DNA from: Archilochus colubris
Taxonomy: Eukaryota > Chordata > Aves > Apodiformes > Trochilidae
NCBI GenBank assembly: GCA_023079485.1
Contig: CM041084.1
Location: 16,334,609 to 16,398,608, forward strand
DNA length: 64,000 nt
Direction of reading: 5' to 3'
This document shows positions 11,576 to 23,420 of the stretch, one piece after another. Numbering within the stretch: the stretch's first letter is position 1; each line of letters starts with the position of its first letter. The notes beneath the pieces were generated by a model that was not told the DNA's origin, made no database searches, and saw nothing but the letters and a program-made list of their open reading frames with translations. The position numbers and the translations under genes were made by a program.

Positions 11576-12501
11576 ACTTCATTGTCAACCTAAAGCTGCA
11601 AAGCCCATCAGAGTTACTTTTATCACAAAGGTACTTTTAAGTATTGTTCCTAAAGTAGCACTTAAATAGCACATAATAGAAAACCAAGGACCTTCTTATT
11701 ATAACAGAAAATATATCTGTGGCATCTACAGAGTTATCCAGTGATCTACATAACTCTTACCTTATATCATCCCAGTAGGGTGTACTAATAGGCTGAGTCT
11801 GGGGAGGTTGTTTATATAGGGTTCGCTGAGGTTTTTTATTCAAATATGGAATGCTAAAATGTAGTGAGCATGTTAACGCCTTTCAAAGAAAAAAAAAAAG
11901 AGCAAGAGTCATGAGGTTTGTCAGATTAGTCAGTGCCGCTGGCTAAAGTTCAATACCACTTCCCTGAAGTAGTAAACTCTTGATAAAATCAAGTTTTACA
12001 ACAGAACAAGAGTAAAGTCTCTGTCTTATCTAAATTCTTATAGTTAGCAAAACAATAAATTTGAGATGTCTTACCATGAAACAGCCCATAAAATTTACAG
12101 TCTCACAAATATTATTTAATAGAGTCTGTTTCTAATTAACAAGCTAGTTTGGTTGTCACTATCTGGTTACTATCAACTGAACCAAAGTTTAAAGTCCCTC
12201 TGTGTGTTGAAAGAACCATTTGTGAAAACTAATCACAAACTCTATAAACTTAAAACCCAAGTTTCATGTTTGATTTCATACTTGCATTATTTTACTGAGC
12301 AGGACCACTTAAATGTGCAAGAAAAAAAAACGTCAAATGGCAAATAGTCCCAAAATATCTGAGTCCACCAGGACTTTAAATGCAATATTGAGTTTTCTTT
12401 CTAAAAATTGTCATCTTCTTAAAAGCAAAACAAAGAGCAGACTATCTAGAGGTATTCCCCAGAAGGACCAAGTCCTGTAGCCTCTGCTAAACGTCTTTCT
12501 A

Positions 12502-12690
12502 TCACAGAATCATGGAATAGTTTGGGTTGGAAGAGACCTTAAGGATCATCTAGTTCCAAGCTTCCTACATGGGAAGGGACACCTAGACCAGATTGCTCAA
12601 AATCCCATTCAACTTGAACACTCCCAAAGAGGGGCATCCATAACTTCCCTGAACAACCTGTGCCAGTGTCTCACCAGGGACACAAACCCT
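12502..12690 (-). mobile_element. CR1 LINE 3' fragment, minus orientation
   Basis: It reads atcacagaatcatggaatag then tttgggttggaagagacc, the reverse complement of the CR1 tail, followed by characteristic downstream CR1 text (gaccagattgctcaaaatcc; cagtgtctcacc). About 190 bases. Confidence 0.88.
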
Positions 12691-15552
12691 CAGCTCCTCC
12701 CATCTCACCTTTCATTCCAGCCACCCAAACTCATCTTTCTCCTCATCTGACTTTGTAACAGAAACACCATATTCAATGATCCAGGGTAGTTCATATATGG
12801 TTAATGTTTGCCCTGGTTGTAGGACCCATCTCTTTACAAAAGTACAGCAAAAAAACCCAAAGAGAAGAAACAGTTTCTTCTTCCACTGATTAGTTTTGAA
12901 ACCCTCTCTGAAAAGCTCAGATTCTGTACTCCATTTCATAGCTGTAAATCTCAGTAACTCACTTTTCTGATTTATGATGTTATTTAGAGTTATTTAATGA
13001 TTTCTTTAACTAAATTAATCCACTTCCCTGATGGCATTACGAGGATGATGGAGAATGCCATCATCCTGAGAATGCCCCTATTTCACATGAGGCTAAAGAG
13101 CACTCTTGTCAGTGCTGGCAGGGACACCAGTGCAGTACTAAAAAAATCCTGTTGATATCATTGGTTCAAAACATAACACTGGTTTACACTTTTCAGTGTA
13201 TTGCCTGAGTGTTGATGACTTGCACTACTTTCATCACAGCTGAAGTACATTCATAAACCCAGAGTAGAGCACTGATTGCTCAGTCCTTCCGAGCAATGCC
13301 AGAAGCAGAAATAAGAACTAAGTATGGAAGCACATGTAGCAATAACAGACTGGGACTACTGTTACTGACATAGGCACCCTATTTATAACCAAATTATAAG
13401 AAGCTGGTTTGTCATCAAGTCTGTTATGCACTGCATCTGAATTTGAAAGTCAAAAGTTCAAAATGGAACAACAAAGACTTGTCTCATATGAGAGGCACTA
13501 CAATTGCTTTGTCTTCTGTGTCATTACAGAGTGCCTACCTCTGAACAGAACTATTGCTTTTTCTAACCAGATCTATGTCTGATAATTCCAAAAGGACGAA
13601 TAAAATATGTGTGTATTTCCCCAGGTTTTCAAACCAACAATTCCATCCTGCCAAGACTCAGATATTAAAAAAACAGCTATTTTTTTTGCTTAGTATTGAT
13701 TGTTTCAATTAATCAATTATTATAATTATTCAATTATTATTTCAATTAAGTCTTCTGGTGGGAAAACATACATGACTGAAGTTCCTGTGGGACTGAATCT
13801 CAGAAACAACACATAAAAAAGCCAAAAAAACCTCTTTTGAAAAGTTTTTAGTTCCAAGCACTTATTAGGACAAAAATATTTGTAGGATTCTTGCTTCCAT
13901 CAGGACACAAGAAAGATTACTCTGCAAATCACTAGAAGCTGCTTCTTCACCAAAGCAGTACTCTGACCATCTAGGAGGTGGCACAAATGTGTCATTCTGC
14001 ATTATTGTGACCTAGAGAGAAAAGGCTCTGGTTCTTGGGCAAATAATTTCTTAATAGGTCAAATGTAAAAAATTAGCTTCAGACATAACAATAACTGATA
14101 TCTATGTGTCACTGAATGAGGGAGCAGTGAACCTTTTCCAGTCTACATCTATTAAGTTTTATAGTACATCATTGTTATCACTGTTGTTATCATTATAGTG
14201 CTGACAATGACACCAAGCACAAGAAGGCTCTGCTGTGCCAGGAGCCACACTAAATCCATTGGGTCAAAAAGGGACTCACCACAAAGAGTAATGTTTGTGA
14301 CAAAACCTAAGTCTTTTTATTAGTTTCCAGTGCTCTGCACCATGGAGCTAGTCAAGAAGAATAGAAGGAAGAGGAAAAGCAATTTCTGTCCTCTAAATTA
14401 TTTGTCTTGGATTTTATTTTCCACGTGTGTGGGAAAATAATAGAAGAATGAGCAGGAAGAGTGTAGCTAAGTTCAAGTCATTTGCAGGTGGGGTGTAGAA
14501 AAATACATACAATCATTCTACTTGTTGCCTGTCCTTGTGTGTTTGATAAGTAGAACACCTGCATTCAGATAACATAGGTCTGTGATAAGTTTAGAGGAAC
14601 CCTATCAAACACGATTGAGATTCCTGCTGTGCTGTGGGAGAGATCAAGGCATTGCAGTAAACTACATTTGCATGAATCCCTGGCAACCAGATACAAAGAG
14701 CAGGTTCCTGAATCCTCTGGCAAGCACAAAGTTCCGTGGTGCCTCTGTCCCTGCCCGTGTGCCCCTGCCCGGGGGCTGCTCCGGGAATCCCCCGGTTGGG
14801 CAAGTAACAAAAATAAATATACTTTTTGCATTTCATCCGTGGGTTTGTGGTCATCCCTGAACCCTGCCAGTGCTGACTCACACAACATTAATAGTAACCT
14901 CCCTGATTGCAAAATTGAGCCTTCTGTATTACAGTAAGTGATTCAAAGTTGTCCTCATGAACTTGCTGCGAGTCTGGAAAAAATAGGCTCTGCACCTTTC
15001 AATCTGACTCAGGAGGGTCCAGTGCCAGTGCTGATGATTTGGACAAAAGCTACTATTTTCCTGATGATGAAAAGGTAGAAGAGAGGACGTCAGGTTTTAG
15101 TATGAAGATTTGCTTCATTTTCCTAAAACGTGGATGATAAGGAAAGGATGAAGCACAAGAGGATTCCTCTTCATTTCCTGGAGATGGAATCTGGAAGCTA
15201 TACACATGGAATAAACCCTGAATCTCTTAAGGTCATTAAGTTGCATTATAGAAGCAGTCACTCTAGAACAAAAATGGCCTTAAATTAACACAGGTTTTGT
15301 GCATCAAATTAACTCTATTGCTCCATAGTCCTTCTAGATATACTTCTAGATATACTTTCTCCAACCCTCTGAAAACAACACTACTAGAACAGTGATATTC
15401 ATAGGCAATGGGAATAGTAAGCACCAGAAACTGAGCAGGAAAAGGCTTAGGAAGCTTTTACCATATAGATCAAATGTTGTCCCAAGCCTTGAAACAGCAG
15501 GATCAGCATCTGCCCTGAACAGAATACGGAAACTGAAGATATTATTCCAAGA

Positions 15553-15995
15553 CGTGGACAGAACCTCTGGAGATCCTCCGGTCCAATCCCCTTGCTCAAG
15601 AAGGGACACCCAGACCTCCTCTACCATAATCACATCTAGGTGGCTTTTTAATATTCCCAAGGAGAGAGACTCCATAACCTTCCTTCAGGTACTCCTATGC
15701 ATTGATGTGATCCCCCTTGAGCCTTCTCTTCTCCAGGCAGGACATTCCCAGAGCTCTCTCAGCTCTCTCCCCTTTATGAGATGCACCAGTCTCTTGATCA
15801 TATTCATTGCCCTTCAATAAGTCCATGTCTCCATGTCTCTCTTTTACTGGGAAGCCAGAACTGGACACAACACTCCAGGTATGGCCTCACTAATGCTGAG
15901 AAGAGGAGAATTATATTACCATCCTTGACCTGATAGTAGTATTTTGTCTAATGCAGTCCAGGATACCATTGGCCTTCTTTGATGGTTCCTCTCAT
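15553..15995 (-). mobile_element. CR1 LINE fragment, minus orientation
   Basis: It contains the CR1 3' region in reverse (ctctggagatcctccggtcc, ccttgctcaagaagggacac), followed by sequence complementary to the ORF2 C-terminus (agccagaactggacacaaca). The terminal tail octamers are missing. Confidence 0.8.
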
Positions 15996-16452
15996 TTAAC
16001 CTGAGCTACCCAAGTGTTAGGCACATGGCTGTGGCAGCCATCAGGTTGGTTTCTTCAAAGACAACAGACAAAAATTCTGCACTGGGAAAATCAGATTAAT
16101 CTAAATGACTGAAGTTAGATAAATCAGCTTTCACCAACAAATGCAAAAGAAAGAAAAGAAAAACTTCCCTATACCTACTCAATACTTTTTTTTTATAGTT
16201 GAAGGAATGACATTCTTTTTACCATACACTTAATCTGACATCTGAAATAAGGTGGTTATATAACGAGACCACCAGCTTCCTCTTCAGAATATCAGCTTCT
16301 TGGAAAAAAAATACCACATCTTGTCGAAACCCCCAGCTGATTCCTGATTCATGATGTTGCATTAAGCTATTTCAAGACATTTTCTTGACAATTCTACTAT
16401 TGAGTAATAGCATCTGGTATCAAGGCTTAAACTGAGGTGTTTAAACTCATTT

Positions 16453-16471
16453 AAAAAAAAAAAAAAAAAAA
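16453..16471. repeat. Poly-A run
   Basis: Nineteen consecutive A bases lie about 100 bases from the 3' end of the long CR1 copy. Confidence 0.9.
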
Positions 16472-16574
16472 GAATGTAACTATACATAAATAGGTATATT
16501 TTTCAAAATATTGCCTTGAAACACTGGGAGAAGCCATGTGTAGATTTTACAGTAAATACAAGCAAGCATTTTAA

Positions 16575-19500
16575 TAGAATCATAGAATACCAGACTGGAA
16601 CGGACCTTAAGGATCATTGGGTCCAACCTTTCTTGGGAAAAGCATGGACTAGACAAGATGGCCCAAAACCCTCTATAGATGAATCCTGAAAAAATCTGGT
16701 GGTGGAGAATCCACCACATCTTTGGGGAGATTATTCCAATGGCTGATCTCACTGTGAAAAATTTTCTTATGTCCAACTGGAATCTCTCTGGGAGTAACTT
16801 GTAGTCATTATCCCTCATCTTTTCTATGTGACTCCTTGTAAAATGGTCCTTGTTTGTAACCACTATTTAAGTACAAGAACTTGGTGATGAGGTCTCCCCT
16901 TAGCCTTCTTTTCTCAAGGCTGAACACACACAGTTCTCTCAGCTATTCCTCACATGGCAAGCTTCCCTTTGATTTTCTTTGTGGTCCTTCTCTGGACCCT
17001 CTCCAGCCGTGTCCATCTTTTTTGCATAGCAAGGACCAAAACTAAACACAGTATTCCGGCTCCACTCCAACTGTGGCCTAACAAGTGTGGAGTAGAGTAG
17101 GATAATGACTTTTTCTCCACTGGTGATCCCCCCATCTACACAGCTTCTCAAAGATGATGGAAAGGATAACATCTCTTGGGTAGATAATGTCAGAGCCCAC
17201 TGAATTTTAGGGGTCAGACTCCTATAATAGGTCACATACTGACTCTTCTTTCACTGATGGTGGATCTGTGTTTGCATCAACCTGGATTTTTGTTCAAAAC
17301 ACCTGTGGCACAACAGTGCTGATAAAGACAGAGGTGAAGCATGTGTTAAGATCCTCTGCCTTTCCAGCACTGCTGGTGGCTAATTCACCTCTCCTGTTTA
17401 ACAGCAGGCCAGTATTTTCCTTTGGTTTCTGCTTATTGTTTACATAACTGAAGAACCCTTTACCCTTTCTTGTGGTTTTTTACAGCTCCAGAAAACTTCC
17501 ATTCCAGCTGAGATTTTGCTTTTCTAACTGTACCTCTGCACACTGGAAATGCTCTTGTAATTCTTAATGGGTATTTTTTTCACTTTGCCATCCCTGGTAT
17601 GCTTCTCTTTTCATTTTGAGCAGATTCAGAGGCTCACAGTTAAGCTAAGGAAGTCTCTTGCCCTGCCTATTTCCCTGACTTGTAAAGGGGATGATCTATT
17701 TTTGTGTTTCCAGGAAAACATATTTTAAAAACTCCTAGCACTTACTCGTTACTCTATCCTGCTTAGAAGCTTCCCAGAGAATCCCTCCCAATTGAGCTCT
17801 GACCAAGCTTAAGTTTGCTCTTCTAAAATCTGAAACCTTTGTCTTAGTACTAAATTTCAGCATGCTCAGCAGTACCCCAAACTACACAATATTATCATCA
17901 CTGCAGCCAAGGCTATTACCAACCAGGATCATATAAAGCAGGTTTTCTTGGTTTCCAAGTAGCAAGTCCAGCATAACTCATCCCTGGTAGGCACTGTAGA
18001 ATCCCAAAAAGAATATTTGTCTCAAAACAGCCACCCTGACAAAGTGGACTCTGACAGGCATATCTAACATTTGTATGAATAAGCAGCAGCCCACTACACA
18101 GTCCAGGCACTTGACATGTAAGCTGCTGTATTGTTCTTCCAACAAATGTCTGGGTAGTTGGAGTTACCCATAAGAAGCAAGTTCTGTTGACCTAAAGCTT
18201 GCTTAAGTGACCCAAATATTGCTTCATTGTCTTTGTTTAAAAGTCAGTAGCAGATGCCTACTGTAAGGTCCCTCCTTGGAGTTTTCTCTGATACTGACCC
18301 AGAGGCATCCAATAGGGTTTCCACTCTCACCATAATTGACTTCTATACATTCAGGGTTCTCCTTAACACGGAGCATGACAACTCCTCTTTTTCCCTGCCT
18401 GTCTTTATGAAACAGCCTATAAACATCCATAGGGATTCTCTAGTCATGCGACTTGTCCCATCATGTTCCAGTTATTCCTATGATATAGCAACTGGGCACA
18501 GAGCTTTAGTTCCCCCTATTTGTTCTCCAGGCTGCCTGCATTGGTACACACACACTTGAGGTGCCTGGTCTTCTGGTTCTTATCTTGAGCGGCAGCTACA
18601 GAACATTTGTTGCTGCTCGGATTAGCCTGGCTTATTCCCCAGTCAGTTGCAACAGCATGAGCTTTGCCACCTCGGACCCTGCCCCCCAAGTCCTTCAGTT
18701 TAAAGCCTGCCCCACCAAATGGGGCATCCTGCCAAAGATTCCCTTGCCTCATCTATACAGTTGGATCTACGCAGGTGAAACCCCTCATGACAGCACCAGC
18801 CATGAAGTCTGAAGTTGATTTGTGCTATATGTCTATCTCTGGCTGCTTCCCTTCCCACTGACTGCTAAAATGAAAGAAAAGGTAACTTGAGAACCAATAT
18901 TTTTTGCTTGCACCCCCAGGGCTTTGTTGTATTCCTTGATTCTGCCCAGGTTCATGATTGCAGGGCCATTTGTGTACACATGAAAGAGTAGGAATGTAGA
19001 GTAGTCTGTGCTCTTGAGAACTCGTGGCAGGCACCCTCTTGGCAGCATCTCAGACCTCACCTCCCAGAAGGCAGCCTCTTCTTGTCAGAGGCAGCTTTTC
19101 CCTCTTGGAAAATGGGCTCCTCAGTGCCCCCTAACACAGAGTCACCCACTATGAGCATTCATCATTTTTTTTGCAGTATCCACTGTGTGCTGCTGGTACC
19201 CTTTATCCTTTTAGACCTTGATCGTGGGTGTCCACAGCTGCTGAAATTTCATATCTGGTTTTGCTTGTAATGCTAAAGGATAGGGACTGAAGCAGGTCCC
19301 TGGGTCACCAGGGTCCAAAGTGCCTCATTCTTTGTGGTGTCTGCCACAGAAGCAGAGTTCTGAAACCACTCATTCATCTCTTTTTCTGCCCTTCTAGCTT
19401 CTGCCTCTTAACTCCTGCAATTTGGCCACCTGATGCAACACATCATCAGCCTGTGTGCATCTTTTGCATGTACTTATCCTTTCTCCAGGATAAGGGTCTG

Positions 19501-19700
19501 GAAACTCATTTGCAACCTACCATCTGTACTGAAGCCTCCTTCCTTACCAGTTCCATCTGGATGGAAGCATCAGATAACTCAGTCTTTCTCTACACATACA
19601 CTGGTTTTGACTCTGAGGCAAGTGCCCACCTTTATGGCAGAGATCTAGAACACTTCTCTGAGCTGTGGGCCTGCAAGCAGGGTGCTCAGAAGAACTGGGC
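16575..19700 (-). mobile_element. Long CR1 LINE copy with ORF1 and endonuclease remnants, reverse transcriptase deleted
   Basis: The right-to-left order follows a CR1 element. The ORF1 coil region near 19350-19450 (KLQELR) is followed by the GDSL-like esterase region: the frame near 19165 reads IVGDSV and 18833-19060 contains LLFHVYTNGPA. The ORF2 endonuclease start at about 18520-18550 reads LKCVCTNAGSLENK, and 18224-18430 contains YRLFHKDRQGKRG. The endonuclease-RT linker is near 17290-17560. The C-terminal piece at 16939-17235 reads LVRPQLEWS, and the 3' tail is at 16575-16640 (aatcatagaataccagactgg). The whole RT palm region is missing between about 17235 and 17270. Frames carry stops and shifts, so this copy is dead. 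The 5' limit is approximate. Confidence 0.85.
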
Positions 19701-20871
19701 GAGCTCTCTGCTCTCTCTTGGGTTCCCTGGCTCTGGGAGCTCCCTTGTTCACCTTAACCTGGCATTCAGCCACAGAACTGACTGCTGCTGCAGCTATGTG
19801 CCTCACCAATTTTCCTTAATACTCGAAAGCAGATAATTTATACTTTTCACCATCATTACATTATTGAACAATTAAGACTTTTAATGCAAAAATAAATTAT
19901 GTAAGTTGAAAACTAGCCTGTAACCAAGACAGTAATAATGTCAGTACACTAGAAGCTCTCTGTTTGACATTTTACAGGTTGTACCCTGAGGCCTCAACTA
20001 GCAGCTCAATCAACTCAAAACTGTTAAGAAAAACGGGTTTTTTTCTCTGTTCCTATAGATCTTTTAACACTCCTCAGCTCAAGAGCACGTATCAGCCTTG
20101 GGAGGCTGTTACAGGATTACTGACAGCAAACAAGCTCTCACAGAAATTGCACCTTGTGGTAATTCGTAAGGGTCTTACACAAGCGGTGAGACAACCATAT
20201 AACTCTGTTTAAATATATACATATATATTAGCAAAGGGAGGTTCTAACTGGCCAAATGTATAGGTTGCTTTGCTAGTCTTGTAGGCAGCAAAATAATATT
20301 TCACTATTTTAAGAAATTTCACATATATTCACACACAAGACATGAACACACACCCCAAAACATTCACCATCTTGTGACATGCAAATGGCTAATGTTGGCC
20401 AACAGAGAGAGAACTAAAGGAAAATGAATTAAACAATCTACTTGCAGGATCTCAGATACACCAAATACACACATTCAGATTTACAGTTTAAAAAAGCAGC
20501 CAGTGGACATAGAGCTAGACGTGCAGATGGATACTCACTCTAAAGATACCTCTGAGACAAAGAAGCAGGCAGACCAAGAGATCAAGCTTCTCACTAATAC
20601 AAAAATTCTTAAATTGTATTATGTGTTATAGGCTCCTAGCAAAGTAAACTAAGTTCCATCTCAGACTTTTGCCATTCAGGATGCACATCCAGCATTTGTT
20701 TATAATTCCTAACAGCACTATCTACAACACAAGGGACAAATGTGAATAACAGCCCAGAAGAAAGGCTGCTAATGGCTCTTCTGCTCACCTGTGGGCTTGC
20801 CTCCCTGATTTCTTGCTTCCCAGCAGGCATGACTGAGCAGCATATCAACAGAAGGCATAGGAAACACAAGT

Positions 20872-20958
20872 TTTCACAGAATCACAGAATGGTTCAGGTT
20901 GGAAGGACCTCTGAAGACTATCTGGTTAAACTCTTCTGCTCAAGCAGGGACACCTGAA
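20872..20958 (-). mobile_element. Short CR1 3' fragment, minus orientation
   Basis: It reads cacagaatcacagaatggtt then caggttggaaggacctctga and ends soon after gcagggacacctga. It is about 85 bases of the CR1 tail in reverse. Confidence 0.85.
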
Positions 20959-22609
20959 GTTAAAGCCAGCCAGCAGAATTCTGTAAAAATAGGAAGGTTG
21001 AAGTGAGGTTCCAAAACACATTAATAATGGGAGTAGAACAAATCTGACTTACCTAAAAAAGGCATTCTGTGTTACAGATGCCTGCATGCAATGACCCTCT
21101 AATTTTCCATATTCCATGCTGAAACTCCAACAAAGATTATTTTTCTTTTCTGATTAAAAACATTTTATAGATTATGTGTTCATCTGCCACTGTCAACAGG
21201 AAGACAAGATAGACTGAATCCAAATGAGATTTCAGAAGCTACCTCAGGATTTCAGTGAATGTTAGGCACTAAAAAGACAAATTTCATTAAAAACAAAAAA
21301 AACACAAACCAAACATGCTCACCCAGCCGTCATCTAATCCAGGAGGTGAACTGACAGGATTTCTCTACCTTCAGTTTAAAAATGTTTTTGCCATCCTCTT
21401 CACACCCAAAAGTGCTGTGGGCTGAAAAAGTAAACAACATCTTCTCGGCAAGCCGACGAGGTTCTAAGCTGACCCAGCAGACACTCCTATGAATTCAATC
21501 TGGTTTAGCAGGCCCTGAGCACACATCTCAAGCAACATGAGTGTGTCATTTCAAAACAGCATTGCTGACACTAATTTAGCTTTGTTATGGTTGGCATTAC
21601 AGAGGGTGACACACATTTTCAGCCAGTAACCAGAGTTGATAAATTGTTCATCATAAAGAGGTACAATGCTCCTCTAGGCAACAGGGAATCACTAGGGAGG
21701 TTTGGACCTTGTACTCTGAATTATTTGCTATTTAAGTCAGTAGCTATTTCAGATAAAACACTGGGGAATTGGGATTGGGAATCAGAATCAATAATTTCCA
21801 CCTCGCAAATAAACTGCAAAGTCAAGCTCCTTTTGCTTGACCTCTTGGAATCCTCTTCATTCTCATTATGTGGGTACCAAGCTAGAGTGACTCATACCAA
21901 TACCCTACCCTTCCTGGATAGGGGCTGTAACCTATAAGATACAACTGAAGAAGTTAGGACCTCTTCACTTAGTTGGTGTTCACTTCCTTTGAACTCCAGC
22001 TATACAGAAATACCCATCTGCAACCTGAAGTTAGGTATGCAAAACATGAGATGATGGGTGCCACCCAGAGTTGTCATTTCCTCTTGCTCACTGGTACATA
22101 GGACTACTTGCTACTCTTTAATCTCTGTATTTGTTGTTGCCCAGCCTTCTAAGGCTTCTGTCTCTGCATCCTACACTGTGCTTTTCAAACTTATCACAAT
22201 TTTTAATTATATATTTAATTTTCATATTTTTAATCATTATGCTGTTTTTATCTCAACCCACGAGTTTCTCATTTTTACCTTCCAGTTCTCTCTGCCATCT
22301 CCACTGGGGGAGGCTGAGCAAGTGGCTTTGTGGTGCTGTTTCCAGCCAGGATTAAACTACATCATTCACCCAGGAGAGAACCCAAAAGAGAAGTGTCCAT
22401 CTCAGTCACTGAAATTTTTAAGAAAAGTCTAGTGGTAGTAACTTCTGATTTCTTCAGGAAAGGTATGGGCACAGTTCATCCTACCTGGTGGTAGACCACT
22501 GGACTACTGACCAAATTCCCTTCTGATGCTCTGATGGTCTGACAGTGGTCAGACTTTTCAACCCTGCTCCCAAAACCTTGCCAGCCATGAGGGGGAAAAA
22601 TAACAATGA

Positions 22610-22795
22610 AGGCAGTCAAACACTGGAACAGGCTGCCCAGAGGCTCTGAAGGCCCATCCTTGAAGGTTCTCCAAAGTAAGATGGACAAAGTCCTGAGCAA
22701 CCAGGCCTAACACCCATGCCAGACCTTCTGTGAGGATGACATGGGTGACAGAGGGGCTTTCCAAGCCATGTTATTCTGTGATTCTGCAAAACTGT
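22610..22795 (+). mobile_element. CR1 LINE 3' fragment, plus orientation
   Basis: It contains cactggaacaggctgcccag and ends ccatgttattctgtgattct, the plus-orientation CR1 3' end. About 185 bases. Confidence 0.8.
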
Positions 22796-23324
22796 TTGAA
22801 TCACTTCGTGTCTCAGGAAACATTTGGAAGACACAGGAACACAGAGACAGATCAGAATATGTTTGTCCCTGCAAAGTTGTCCCTGCTCTGTCCCCAGCAA
22901 TTATTTTACTTAAAAAAAAAAAAAAGACAGGAAGGCACAGCTAGAGTAAGAGATGGATCCTTTTTCTGAATAGAGACAGAGGCTGAGGAGGCACACAGAA
23001 AAATATATTTCAAACACAAAATGTTGTGAAATGTGGAGTCTTACCAGCACACATACATTGTTTCTTAATTGCAAAGCACTGTGCAGAAAGTTCCACACCC
23101 TAGAAACTGCACTTGCTCTCCCTACCTTGCTGTCTCTACAGCCCTGAACCCATCGTGACATTCAAGCCACACCCAAAGCTTTCTTTGCATCTGTGAGCCT
23201 TCCTGTGCTGACCTTGAGGGAGATCTGGGCTGAATTCTCTGTCTTTCTCCTTGCTTCTTGCAAATGCCCCAGTGCTAGTCAGTGGTTCCTGCTGTTGAAG
23301 AGAAGGTTCTGGCACCTCATTTTG

Positions 23325-23420
23325 AGGGCGGGGTTGAACCCAGGTCTCTTGCCCTCCTGGTACATGGCCTGACCATGGGTGCTGGTGCAACAGGCAGGCA
23401 ACTGAGCCACCTGAACAGGG
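23325..23420 (-). repeat. Possible tRNA-derived SINE relic (A and B box pair)
   Basis: On the minus strand, tggctcagttg (23399-23409) fits the pol III A box TRGYNNARNNG, and ggttcaacccc (23330-23340) fits the B box GGTTCRANNCC. The boxes start about 69 bases apart, too far for an ordinary intronless tRNA, and no clover-leaf could be folded by eye. An old tRNA-derived SINE or tRNA pseudogene is the best guess. Confidence 0.3.

Noticed and set aside
14565..14937. Four overlapping open frames of 92-115 codons on both strands
   Set aside because: They overlap in several frames, have no family resemblance and no splice-site or promoter support; best explained by chance.
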